Shown here one piece after another: positions 1 to 9,811 of a stretch of DNA of 64,000 nt. Positions within the stretch are counted from its first letter, which is position 1, and every line of letters starts with the position of its first letter. The stretch covers positions 23,323,001 to 23,387,000 of the forward strand of contig CM076948.1 in assembly GCA_039566865.1 (NCBI GenBank). The letters are read 5' to 3'. A program made the translations under genes and the position numbers. Origin of the DNA: Aurelia coerulea (lineage: Eukaryota; Cnidaria; Scyphozoa; Semaeostomeae; Ulmaridae). Under the pieces are notes generated by a model that made no database searches, had not been told where the DNA came from, and saw nothing but the letters and a program-made list of their open reading frames with translations.

Positions 1-1342
1 GGAAGGGAAAGCGTAAGGAGGAGCAGCCCTCTTGGAGGCGCATTTCAAACGTAGAAAGATGAAGATAGGCACTAAATCCTAACTGGCTAACGAGCTTGGC
101 ACGTGACACGCTCTGAAACCAATCAATGGAACGGAAAACCGACCGGGAAATTTGAAAAGTCAAATTTAGGCCGTTTTTGGACGATTTTATCACCCTTCAC
201 CAAAAAAAGATTGTACGGAAGGAAAATTAAGATTTTCAAAAAATTCCTTCACAGACGTGTTCCCAATACTTGAATACATGCCTGTTCACGGGGGCTAAGA
301 ATTATCTCAAAATCTGGAGAAATGCCGAAGTTTTGAATTTGACCTCACTGACCTCACTGTAGCGTGTCATAGTAAAAACCTCAGTAAACACAGAAACGTA
401 TTCTTCACATGCATCTGGAGACTAAATACTTTACTTCGAAGTTCTTATTCTGTGTGTTTAAAAGATGCCAAACTTAGAGCACTACAGCATCTGAATCTTT
501 TTTAGTTTGAAGCTAACATGAATACCACCGGCGATTTTCAATATTTAATGCTGAGGGGAAGGTGAAAAATGGGAAGATTTGCACTGCACTGGCCTAATAA
601 AACATCACACTGTCGTTATAAATAAGGACGAATTAACAGATACTTACATTTCTATCTTGCAAAATGAGGACCACAAACTGAAAATATGAAGCAGCACAAA
701 TGCCAAAGCATTTCAACTGGTTTTAATGGCAAAAATCCACTTTTTTGACCGTAATCTGCAGCCAGTTTCTCCAATAAATCGTTCAGACTTTCCTCTTGCA
801 ACATCATTGTCAACAGAAAGGGCGCGGAAATTCCAGTGATCAGCTGCATGCTTGCTAGTCATCATCAAATAACATACAATTCCAATGAACTTTGAAATAA
901 ATAACAATTATTTCAGGAATGGCAAGAGCTGTAACATCCAACGTGGCTAGAACGGAAGATTTTGTGATGTCCTCTTCGATAACCATTGCTCCCATTCCTT
1001 TATCCTATTCTGCTCTCATCTTTGTGAGATCATAAGAGTGGGAATCAGCAATTACATGAACCAGAACATCATATAAATTCATGAATTGCGTCCCTTGCTT
1101 TTTAGCACAAGAAATGGCTATCATCTCGTCTAGCAGGTACATGAAATGAATAAGAAATACTAATTCTAATTTTGCGAAAGATCACAATAACAACGAACGG
1201 AAGAAATGTACATCTTGTTTTTAATGTGAAAAATAGATTGGCCATTTCTGCAAAATAACATTTGAAATACTATTTTTAAAGCTCCTTCATATCAATTTCA
1301 CAGTTTGTGCGGATATCATAGAAAAATATCTATCTTTGGACT

Positions 1343-1515
1343 ACCAGAGGTCATCCATTAGAAAATCACCCCTATGCGGTCAAACGAGAATAAGAATTCT
1401 AAGAAACTTCAGTCTATGGGGGGTCGAAGTTTTATCATCTCACAGAAAAGTTGTGCTCTATGCTGCTATGTTGTTTGACAGTACAAGAGTGATTTTCTAA
1501 TGAATGGCCTTTCCT
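1343..1515. mobile_element. Small hairpin MITE nested in the left arm of the foldback element
   Basis: This stretch is absent from the matching place in the right arm, where the arm sequence runs on uninterrupted. Its ends are inverted copies around CCATTAGAAAATCAC (about 1354) and GTGATTTTCTAATGAATGG (about 1490). A short imperfect repeat around CTTTGG flanks it. The left end CAGAGG is hAT-like, but family and target duplication are not certain. It inserted after the two arms had formed. Confidence 0.6.
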
Positions 1516-1545
1516 TTGGTACACGTATTTTTTTATAAGAAACTG

Positions 1546-1854
1546 CCCATAAGAAACTCAACTCTCAGATCGCCAAAAATTAAGAAACTTCAGTACTGGG
1601 AGAATATGAGTTAAGAAACTATTTACTTTGATAGAGGAAATCTTTGGTATATTTTTCTTTACTTTCGCTTGCTTCCTGTATCATATTACTCGTAAGGTGC
1701 TTGAGTAATGTCTAAGCATTGAAAAGGCTTAAAAAACGTTGTTTTGAAATGTTAAGGAGGGCAAAGGTGAAGATTGCCATGGAACCTCTAAGAAACGCAT
1801 AAGAAACTCTGAGTACTCAAAATCTGATAATTGTAAGAAACTTTCAGTACTGGC
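1546..1854. repeat. Loop of the foldback element with TAAGAAACT repeats
   Basis: About 300 bp of spacer between the inverted arms. The motif TAAGAAACT recurs several times (for example near 1550, 1580, 1611, 1792, 1801 and 1835), sometimes followed by TCAGTACTGG. No gene is visible. Confidence 0.55.
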
Positions 1855-2071
1855 CCAATTTCTTAGTTTCTTATAAACAAAATACGTGTAGTCCAAAGAT
1901 AGATATTTTTCTATGATATCCGCACAAACTGTGAAATTGATATGAAGTAGTTGTAAAAGTAGTATTTCAAATGTTATTTTGCAGAAATGGCCAATCTATT
2001 TTTCACATTAAAAACAAGATGTACATTTCTTCCGTTAGTTGTTATTGTGATCTTTCGCAAAATTAAATTTA

Positions 2072-2580
2072 GTATTTCATATTCATTTCATGTACCTGCT
2101 AGACGAGATGATTTGCCATTTCTTGTGCTAAAAAGCAAGGGACACAATTCATGAATCTATATGATGTTCTGGTTCATGTAATTGCTGATTCCCTCTCTTA
2201 TGATCTCACAAAGATGAGAGCAGAATTGGATAAAGGAATGGGAGCAATGGTTATCGAAGAAGACATCATAAAATCTTTCGTTCTGGCCACGTTCAATTTT
2301 ACAGCTCTTGCCATTCCTGAAACAATTGTTATTTATTCAAAGTTCATTGGAATTGTATGTTATTTGATGATGACTAGCAAGCATGCAGCTGATCACTGAA
2401 ATTTCCGCGCCCTTTCTATTGACAATGATGTTGCAAGAGGAAAGTCTGAACGATTTGTTGGAGAAACTGGCTGCAGATTACGGTTAAAAAAGTGGATTTT
2501 TGCCATTAAAACCAGTTGAAATACTTTTGGCATTTGTTCTGCTTCATATTTTCAGTTTGTGGTTCTCATTTTGCAAGATA
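2072..2580 (+). pseudogene. Captured coding-like sequence in the foldback arm (decayed)
   Basis: Reading the right arm forwards, and the left arm (about 650-1150) on the minus strand, gives the same protein-like series: LLDEMIAIS, then MNLYDVLVHVIADS, MRAELDKGMGAMVIEEDI, ALAIPE and, in another frame, EESLNDLLEKLAADYG. Neither arm is fully open. The left arm has a stop in place of L after MRAE; the right arm has a frameshift before MNLYD and lacks the left-arm reading later on. Together they suggest a once-coding segment carried inside the element, either host sequence or transposon protein. I do not recognise the family. The longest open piece in the right arm is 2151-2399. Confidence 0.4.
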
Positions 2581-3180
2581 GAAATGTAAGTATCTGTTAA
2601 TTCGTCCTTATTTATAACGACAGTGTGATGTTTTATTAGGCCAGTGCAGTGCAAATCTTCCCATTTTTCACCTTCCCCTCAGCATTAAATATTGAAAATC
2701 GCCGGTGGTATTCATGTTAGCTTCAAACTAAAAAAGATTCAGATGCTGTAGTGCTCTAAGTTTGGCATCTTTTAAACACACAGAATAAGAACTTCGAAGC
2801 AAAGTATTTAGTCTCCAGATGCATATGAAGAATACGTTTCTGTGTTTACTGAGGTTTTTACTATGACACGCTACAGTGAGGTCAGTGAGGTCAAATTCAA
2901 AACTTCGGCATTTCTCCAGATTTTGAGATAATTTTTAGCCCCCGTGAACAGGCATGTATTCAAGTATTGGGAACACGTCTGTGAAGGAATTTTTTGAAAA
3001 TCTTAATTTTCCTTCCGTACAATCTTTTTTTGGTGAAGGGTGATAAAATCGTCCAAAAACGGCCTAAATTTGACTTTTCAAATTTCCCGGTCGGTTTTCC
3101 GTTCCATTGATTGGTTTCAGAGCGTGTCACGTGCCAAGCTCGTTAGCCAGTTAGGATTTAGTGCCTATCTTAGAAAGATG

Positions 3181-3912
3181 GGCCTAATTTTTGGAGATCA
3201 GTCATCAGTGGCCGTGGCGCGCAGCGTCTGGACATTTTCGATTATAGAGCAGATAAGCACGGAAGAAGAGCAAGCATGGTGGTTTTATCATTTAATTGAT
3301 GCTAAGCATGCTTTAATTAAAAAAAACTGAAGGTATGTTGCGACGATGACAATACCTACTTTGAGCTTACCTATCTCTATCTCTTGTTGGAGAGACGAAC
3401 TGGCTGCTGACTTGGGCCGCGCGTGGGTTTTAGAAAGAAGATTGGGTGCTAACCTTTTTTTGCGCAAGCGCACTACAACTGTTGCATCTAGGTGGTTGCT
3501 GTTGCCCATTTGTTTTGATTTGATTCAGATTGCGGGAGAACTGGTGTAATGGCCGGTATTTTGCGTGTGCTATGATGGTTGGTACTCTATTTAAAGACAG
3601 AACTATATGTAAAGAAAGTGTTCCTAAACAGTGCAGAGGTGAGAAAAAATTGTCTCATAACGAATATGATATTTTAGGCTCTACTAGTACACAGAGAGAG
3701 TGTTAGGCGCTCTGACTCATCTGTACTCGCTGCATGTTTTTTATAAAGAAACTGGTTTATAAGAAACCAAAAGCTACTTCAAAACTAACTGTGCTAGAAA
3801 TGGAATTTTTTTAAAGTATTGATTTTGGATCTACAGTATAACATATTTCCTACTATTTGAAACAAATTTGGAGAAAATCAGTTGTCAGCAAATCAAATGG
3901 AATTTTCATGAT
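3181..3912. other. Unassigned DNA between the foldback element and the first hAT-like MITE
   Basis: Short open stretches exist on the plus strand (3040-3330 partly inside the element arm, and 3346-3549), but neither shows a recognisable domain, a convincing start or clear splice sites. The DNA left of the foldback element (1-61) is contiguous with 3181 once the element and one 9-bp duplicate are removed. I see no supportable gene. Confidence 0.4.
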
Positions 3913-3920
3913 AAGAAGGT

Positions 3921-4317
3921 CCCAGGGGGGGTACTCGTTGATTTTCAATACGGGGGGGTCCATGCCAATATTTGGGGTCTGAAATTTTATGTTAAATCAA
4001 TATTTGGGGTCTGTGAATTACAACATGGACAAAAATTCAATATTTGGGGTCAAGGAATCTGAAGAAAGGAAGAAACGTGCAATTTGGCCCTGAAGTGGCG
4101 AATCATAAAATAAATGAAGAAAGATCAAGAAGCTCAAATTGAAATCATTCAAAAACATTTCAGGGAACCGAGAAATAGATAACAATATTTGGGGTCTCCA
4201 AAACGTTAGAATCAATATTTGGGGTCCCCAAAACATCAGGTTTAATATTTAGGGGTCAGCAAAGAAATAGTGGCATGGACCCCCCCGTATTGAAAGTTAG
4301 GGAGTACCCCCCCTGGG
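3921..4317. mobile_element. hAT-like MITE with G-run ends and ATATTTGGGGTC repeats
   Basis: The 397-bp element begins CCCAGGGGGGGTACTC and ends with its inverted form GGAGTACCCCCCCTGGG; the terminal inverted repeats extend about 45 bp to TCCATGCCA. A perfect 8-bp target duplication AAGAAGGT flanks it (3913-3920 and 4318-4325). Inside lie six same-direction copies of a motif close to CAATATTTGGGGTC (near 3970, 3999, 4038, 4184, 4213 and 4242). An 8-bp duplication fits the hAT superfamily. No coding capacity. Confidence 0.85.
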
Positions 4318-4325
4318 AAGAAGGT

Positions 4326-4604
4326 ATAAATTTGCCAATTTTCCTTTATATTTTTATTGCCTGGCAATGAATCACATGATTAATTAACTGCCATTGTTAG
4401 AATAGTAACAATAGGGGCATGTCTCATTGTTATATCTCTTGTAATTTTGGAGAAAAGAGGGGAAAGTTTTCAACATGATGAGAACACTGTTTATTCATCT
4501 ATTATATGATGTTTTGAGTGGCAAGAATCATAGAATATCTGATCTGCATCAGTGTTACTTATCATATTGATAATTCATGCATTCAAAAAATAAAAAAATT
4601 GTTG
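4326..4604. other. AT-rich spacer, nothing recognised
   Basis: Unique-looking AT-rich sequence between two MITEs with no supportable gene or repeat. Confidence 0.4.
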
Positions 4605-4612
4605 GTACTATG

Positions 4613-4941
4613 CCCATGGGGGGGACACTCAGCACATACGCATATAGGGGGGGTCAGACCCAAAAATATCAGTTTAGCTTCATTACAACCCAAAAATATC
4701 AGCTCATTTTATACTTTGACATCTGTAAAGGAACATAAAAGATCCTGAAACAATGCAAATTGAGACCAGGATTGCCACTAGAGAACCCAGAAATATCATT
4801 GTGACTATATTTTATGCCCAAAAATATCAAAAACATAATTTCAGTTTATTTTGACCCAAATATATCACTTTCAGCAATATTCTGACCCAAAAATATTGGA
4901 TTTACCTCCCCGTATGTGCATGTGCTAAGTGCCCCCCTGGG
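4613..4941. mobile_element. hAT-like MITE with G-run ends and CCCAAAAATATCA repeats
   Basis: The 329-bp element starts CCCATGGGGGGGACACTC and ends GTGCCCCCCTGGGG, with inverted repeats extending through AGCACATACGCATA. A perfect 8-bp duplication GTACTATG flanks it (4605-4612 and 4942-4949). Internally a motif near ACCCAAAAATATCA is repeated at least six times in one direction. Architecture is the same as the element at 3921-4317, but the terminal and internal sequences differ, so it is a separate family of the same design. Confidence 0.85.
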
Positions 4942-4949
4942 GTACTATG

Positions 4950-5269
4950 GCCCGATCAGAGTTTCTTATGAAAAAAGCCAATAAGGGAACTTTTAGCAAT
5001 CTAATGCTTAAATTGACACATGGTGCAAATGTTTGCATTCCTTCTTCAAAAATACAATATGGCCTTCATCAAAATGTTTTTTTTCAGGTGGCTGTGCAAC
5101 AGAATACACCAACATTTCCAGTGGTGATGGATCCCTGTCATGTCCAAACTGTTTTTAAACTTCACAAAGTTCATTTGAACCATGTTTGATGGTTTCTAAA
5201 GGTGTTATCAGACTGTGTCTGCATTTATATCAATTGTATCTTGTTTGTAGGGCATTTGCTAAGATAACT
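4950..5269. other. Unassigned DNA, possible 3' flank of the minus-strand gene
   Basis: No convincing gene on either strand. It lies downstream of the minus-strand candidate gene whose last open exon ends at 5270. Confidence 0.35.
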
Positions 5270-6336
5270 TTAAATTCTTGTATCAGATTCCATGTAGGTC
5301 ATGCATGCAAAAAGCATGTCAACAAATTGAGTGTTGATCATAAGCTGTTTCAAGTTTGTCTTATTTAGATATTTATTGGCTTTCTTGTGGAAAAATTTGT
5401 ATGTCTGAGACAGCATGATCAGGGAATGAAGATCTAAATACTGAAAGATTGCTTGGTTCTCTTTATCAGCTTGCAAAACAAAGTCTGGAGGCAACAACTT
5501 GAGATCATTATGATCAAAATCTGGAATTTTATCAATCATTGTACAAAATATTAGTCATTTGTCTGCTTCATGTTTCTTCAGACATGCTCTCAAATAATCA
5601 AAATTGTACCAATCTTTCCACTGTCTTTGACAAATCAGTAATTTCTAAAATCAGCACATTTATAAACCCTAAGAAATGTACACAGTAGCTGTAGCCATTC
5701 ACAAGTACCGTTTCAGGTCTCAGCCATTTTATCTCATGGCAATCAGAAGTAAAACAACACCTAGAACAGACTCAAATTGCATATGCCTACTTATTTCTTT
5801 GTAAAACAAGGGGGAAATAGGCAGTTGAGCTAGAATTGTATGCTCGGGCTTTGCAGATGATGTTTGATGTCTTTGATGGTGTTGAGATTTTACTTTTGTT
5901 AATAGCAGAAGATCTTCAAGGACTAAATTCCTGATTATCTGAGCCAAATTCAGAATTTTTTGTAGACAAGTGAAAAGAGGAGAATTTGAGGTTGAATAGC
6001 AATGCTCATCTCTGACTTCAAAAGTAGGGTTAACAGCAACAAGTGATGATATGGCAGTTGCAGCACTGTTTGATGTTTCATTTTTGTTTCTTTTGGCTTC
6101 GTTTACGTCTGAATGGTCTGAATATTGATTGCTTTGAGCCTGCATTCTCTTTTAACTGAAACCACTGATTGTGAAATCACACAATTTGCAGTGATATTGC
6201 CTGATATTCTTTGCATTTGTTGACGACTTCGCATAAAATGTGAAAGTTGACGGAACGGCTCATCATTTGCAGTGCTGGAACTTGCCATATCATCAGGTAC
6301 TGTTAGGTATGTATCATTACAACAACTCTCAAACAA
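5270..6336 (-). CDS. Unrecognised minus-strand gene, possibly F-box-like (incomplete model)
   Basis: I do not recognise this gene. Three minus-strand open stretches lie in a row. (1) 6336-6103 includes MASSSTANDEPFRQLSHF. (2) 6145-5729 includes AVNPTFEVRDEHCYS, then a hydrophobic helical run LQKILNLAQIIRNLVLEDLL. (3) About 5522-5270 is preceded by an AG acceptor-like TTCCAG; it reads LKLLPPDFVLQ, then IFQYLDLHSLIMLSQTYKFF, ending in a stop. The third piece resembles an F-box (LP...IFxYLxLxxLxxLSxxxKxF), which would suggest an SCF ubiquitin-ligase adaptor, but this is only a pattern match. The stretches do not join cleanly: the first and second differ in frame over less than 30 bp, and the one obvious donor (AAA|GTAAAA near 5890) does not match the phase of the third. 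An extra exon, a frameshift or decay is possible. Confidence 0.4.
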
Positions 6337-6767
6337 ACTGATATGTTTCGAACTCAGTATGACAGTATAATCCTAGCCCAAACGACGAAAAAGAGAAAGA
6401 TGTGTCCTCAGCCGTCCACCGCTCATCCTGCCTAACAAAATGGCGATTGCACGGAAGAACGGTGGTCACATGGCGATTAGCGTTGTTGTTGCTGCACATA
6501 GCTGTGCAGGAGCAAGAAAGCTCCACTCTGATTGGCCAAAATGATCTACGCAGTCCGCATGCGCTCCCAAAGGATGGCTGCTGATTGGGGAAGTCGGCAT
6601 TGTTTTTAAACAAAAGAATCTGAAGTTCATCTCTCCAACAATACTGGAGGAAAAACATGTATGTATGTATGTATGTATTATTTGCCACTTAAAAATATTT
6701 ACAAGTTTGAGTAGCGTCGCCCTGGTCTGTCCACTAATGGATTCCGGGTTGTGCAACCGCCTTGCAT
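6337..6767. promoter_or_regulatory. Possible 5' region of the minus-strand gene
   Basis: Unique, less AT-rich sequence lies 5' of the minus-strand candidate gene; the MATE gene lies to the right in the opposite orientation. It contains AAAATGGCG (about 6438), which resembles a YY1-type motif, and an ATGT microsatellite at about 6657-6678. A shared promoter for the two genes is only a possibility; no TATA box or initiator is clear. Confidence 0.25.
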
Positions 6768-6781
6768 AATACTTTGAAATC

Positions 6782-7451
6782 TGGCTGGGAATCGCTAAGC
6801 TGCCGAAGGTGGAGCAGACGCCTTACTTTGTTCTACAAGATCCTTAATAATCTAACTCCAGTCTATACTAGGGATCCAATCCCACCACTTCAACAGTTAC
6901 ATTACTCTCTTCGCAACCAGGATGTTATTGGGCGAATAAAGGCCAGAACAGAAAAATTTAAGTCTAGTTTCTATCCTCATTGCTTATCTGAATGGAACGA
7001 ACTTGATCCTGAGATTAGACTTGCACCGTCTGTTTCTGTTTTTAAGAAGAAACTTTTATCAATAATTAGACCCCCTGTAAGATCTATCTTTGGCATTCAT
7101 GACCCAACAGGTCTATCCTATCTCACTCAACTCAGGGTTGGTCTCAGCAAATTAAACCTTCACAAATTCAACCACAATTTTAGGGATACCATAAATCCAA
7201 TGTGCCCTACGAACGATGGTATCGAGGATACAGAACACTTTTTGTTGCTTTGTCCATCCTTTGCAGTACCACGCAGAGATCTTCTCGCTGGAGTTTTTGC
7301 TTTATTACGACCATTTGGATATACTAATCTCCAAAATAACGTTCTATTGCAAATTTTATTGTATGGTGATAAAAATTTTCCCAACGAACTCAATAGAAAT
7401 ATACTCCTACTAACTTTGAAATTTATCCACAAATCCGGTCGATTTGATTAG
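6782..7451 (+). pseudogene. C-terminal fragment of a LINE reverse transcriptase ORF
   Basis: About 223 residues read open to a stop at 7449-7451. The fragment begins SLSCRRWSRRLTLFYKILN and continues with the typical C-terminal region of jockey/CR1-type elements. It ends with a cysteine/histidine signature, MCPTNDGIEDTEHFLLLCP, that resembles CxxC...HFLLxCP. The endonuclease and the catalytic YADD block are missing because of 5' truncation. An upstream ATG at 6762 belongs to the target DNA, not the element. It cannot make a working enzyme. Confidence 0.85.
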
Positions 7452-7563
7452 AAAACTTCACACTCCGTTATAAGCCACACAATCACAACCACCATGTCTC
7501 ATTTAAATAAATGTGTTCTTCTTTTCTTTGCTTCTATTTTGTTCTTCTTTTCGTTGTATATTA

Positions 7564-7684
7564 AACGTCTGTCTCGAATTAGATGCCACGCAATATCTGC
7601 GACGATGTCTAATTACCCATCCGAACACTTAAATTTTGTTTCGATCGCAGACATTTCCCGTTGCATGTAATTTGAGACAGACTT
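7564..7684. mobile_element. Short MITE (GTCTGTCTC family) inside the LINE 3' UTR
   Basis: Inverted ends GTCTGTCTCGAATTAGATGC and GCATGTAATTTGAGACAGAC bound about 120 bp. The same ends define a copy at about 34408-34533 and a partial copy near 52030. It sits between LINE stop and tail, so it entered the LINE lineage or this copy. Confidence 0.65.
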
Positions 7685-7894
7685 TAGCTTTAGTTTTAGA
7701 CTTTAGTTTTAATCTTTAGTTTTAATATCTATGTCAAAATGGCTTCGGGGTAGTCATAGCCTTTTGCTCCTCGGGGTATCGTTCCAGTAGTATTGTATAG
7801 TTGTATAGTAATTTTGTAAAGTAGTGTAGCCTGTAAACCTATATTGTAATTTTTAAATGAATTAAAAAAAAAAAAAAAAAAATACTTTGAAATC

Positions 7895-9121
7895 AAAGGG
7901 AGCTTAAGCCTAGCTTTTCCAAAAAGCGCGCGAAAATTGTTTGCTGATGTCATCTCTTTCATATTTTTTCGATTTCGCTGCTTTGCGTTGCTCAGAAGAG
8001 CTACATACAGTAAAGTTTTGAAGTTTGACCTACCTGCAGCGAAGGTGTAAGTACGATTCACTTTCCCTTGACATTTCCACATACCATGTCTATTTTGTGT
8101 CGCTTCTCGGTAAATCTTACAGTTAAAACAGAATTGACTTGAGGACAGTTTCCTCCAACTCTTCTGGTTTTACATCCAAAGAAATCTCAAGAATCGCACA
8201 CAAATTGTGAGACCTACGGCTCATTTTGGAAGAGCACTGTAACTGACATAATGGCGCCCTGGTGTGTCCACACCGTGAAACCCTTTAGTTCTGTAGGCTG
8301 TTGATGCATAATGTGCTTTAGAGGTGACTGAGGTCAAGGATAAGAGAGTCAAAAGCGGGATTGAAATCAACAATATTTTGCAATCATTTTAATAAAATTA
8401 GAATTTGTGTTGTAACTTTCCGGTCTTCTGGGAAATGAAATAATACTGTTGTGAACTGGTGAATGGCTTGACAAGTTTTTGATGTACTAAAACAATCAAT
8501 TCTGCCGCGGTCTGACCAGGGCGCTACGGCCTAATTTAGGCGTTCAAGACATGTCCGTATTTGTGTGGTTCCAGCATGACAAAAAGGAAACGGATGATGC
8601 AGATCTCACTGTGAGGTTTGTAGCATGAGTTGAGAAGCCTATTCAGGGTGAGTTCCTCTCCAAAACTTCTTTGAACTCGCGGAAAATCTTCATTTTCTGA
8701 AGAGTGGACGGACCAGGGCGACACAGCTCTATAATATAAAAATGGATACAATACTATATGATAGGTTAAAAACGTGAAGGAAAAACACCCCTATTTAAAT
8801 TCCATAATGGTCCCCTGAAAGGTGCTGGAACAACGAAAAACACGAGAGAAAATAATTGTAGCAGTTTTCCATGTAAAACATGGTTTATAAGACCATATCA
8901 TAGTCAGGAGAGATAATGATGAGTCTTAATAGAAGACATTATATGTCATCTTCCTCTTTTTGTATGTTTTGGAGAAACTTCTCTATGATCTTATGTAAAC
9001 CTCTTATGTAAACCTCTTGTAACTTATTCTCTGAAAGGAGTCAGTCAAGTCTGCATGCAGGCTATGCAAACCAGAATGAGGATAATCAGTCTAAGAGCCA
9101 ACCAGTTTTACAAAGTCTGCA
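7895..9121. other. Unassigned DNA upstream of the MATE exons
   Basis: About 1.2 kb with no convincing coding exon. The missing first exon(s) of the MATE gene, with the start codon, should lie here or further left, since the first exon seen starts in phase 1. A GTAAGT donor-like site lies near 8046, after a stretch that could be 5' leader. I cannot define a start. Confidence 0.3.
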
Positions 9122-9345
9122 TGTTCTCTGATGCAGGCTTTGCACACATTAACATGGATTTCCAGCGAAAAAATTCAAGAATTCTTCAGAATATTTCTAG
9201 TTTCTTTAAAATCCTTGTTTCAAAATATACAATCTCAGTCTGATACGCCTCAACAATTCTTATCAGAATATGAAGAATTCTTGAGAATTCTTAAAAAACA
9301 ATTCTTGTTAATGTGTTAATGTGTGCATGGCTTGTACTGTATTGT
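9122..9345. mobile_element. Small hairpin MITE (TTGCACACATTAACAT family)
   Basis: Left end GCAGGCTTTGCACACATTAAC and right end GTTAATGTGTGCATGGCTTG are inverted copies. The interior carries repeated AAGAATTCTT. A relative lies at about 42524-42708. Confidence 0.5.
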
Positions 9346-9369
9346 ATTCATTGTAACTTTTCATTGTAG

Positions 9370-9811
9370 GTGGTAAAGAAGGCACTTCCAGTTTGTACCC
9401 TTATCAATGTTGCCTTTGGCTGAAAAAGAAACTGATCCCTGCAGATGCAATACCTGAAAGTAAAGCATTGGTTAAGTTAGCATGGGGAATCTGTTTCAAC
9501 AGTTTCTTCTCGATGTTCCTTCCCCTAGCCATGCTCTTTGCTATTGGACACATAGACAAGAAGTCATTGGCTGCAACAGGGCTTGGGCTGTCTGTGTGTA
9601 ACCTGACAGGCATGGTATCAGTTATTGGACTGACTGCAGCTTGTGAAACGTTATGCTCTCAGGCATATGGAGCTGGACACTTTAGAAGTCTTGGTATTAT
9701 CTCTCAAAGAGCTCTTGTCATTTCAACAATTGCAATCCTCCCAAGTTGCGCTCTTTGGATTAATACAGATAAAATTCTCATTGCATTTGGACAAGATAAA
9801 GAAATTGCTAT
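9370..9811 (+). CDS. SLC47A1: MATE exon a (first exon seen)
   Basis: Acceptor TTGTAG ends at 9369; donor GTGAGT follows 9811. It enters in phase 1 and leaves in phase 2. It encodes the cytosolic N-terminal stretch ending IPESKALVKLAWG, then TM1 (FFSMFLPLAMLFAIGHI), TM2 (LSVCNLTGMVSVIGLTAACE), and TLCSQAYGAGHFRSLGIISQRA leading into TM3. ETLCSQAYG matches the (D/E)TLxSQxYG motif of the family. Confidence 0.92.

Larger units (their letters stand above)
62..3171. mobile_element. Foldback Mutator-like DNA element with ~1.3-kb inverted arms
   Basis: The element starts AAGATAGGCAC and ends GTGCCTATCTT. It is flanked by a perfect 9-bp direct repeat AGAAAGATG at 53-61 and 3172-3180. The left arm (62 to about 1343, then continuing about 1513-1545) is the reverse complement of the right arm (about 1855-3171), with scattered substitutions and 1-nt indels, so the arms have diverged and this is not a simple assembly fold. 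A 9-bp duplication with very long terminal inverted repeats is the known signature of Mutator/MULE elements. No transposase is seen, so it is non-autonomous. Both arms carry a coding-like stretch (see separate entry). The central loop holds repeated TAAGAAACT motifs. Confidence 0.85.
6768..7894 (+). mobile_element. 5'-truncated non-LTR retrotransposon (LINE) with 14-bp target duplication
   Basis: A perfect 14-bp direct repeat AATACTTTGAAATC (6768-6781 and 7881-7894) bounds a segment that ends in an A-run at about 7863-7880. This is the classic outcome of target-primed reverse transcription with 5' truncation. The inserted part starts inside the reverse-transcriptase ORF (see next entry) and includes a 3' UTR. 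The UTR end (about 7737-7860, TTTTGCTCC...CCAGTAGTATTGTA) recurs elsewhere in the window as solo tails. Confidence 0.9.

Noticed and set aside
62..3171. Assembly artefact (hairpin mis-assembly) for the large inverted repeat
   Set aside because: The arms differ by many substitutions and indels, one arm has an extra nested MITE, and a perfect 9-bp target duplication flanks the whole.
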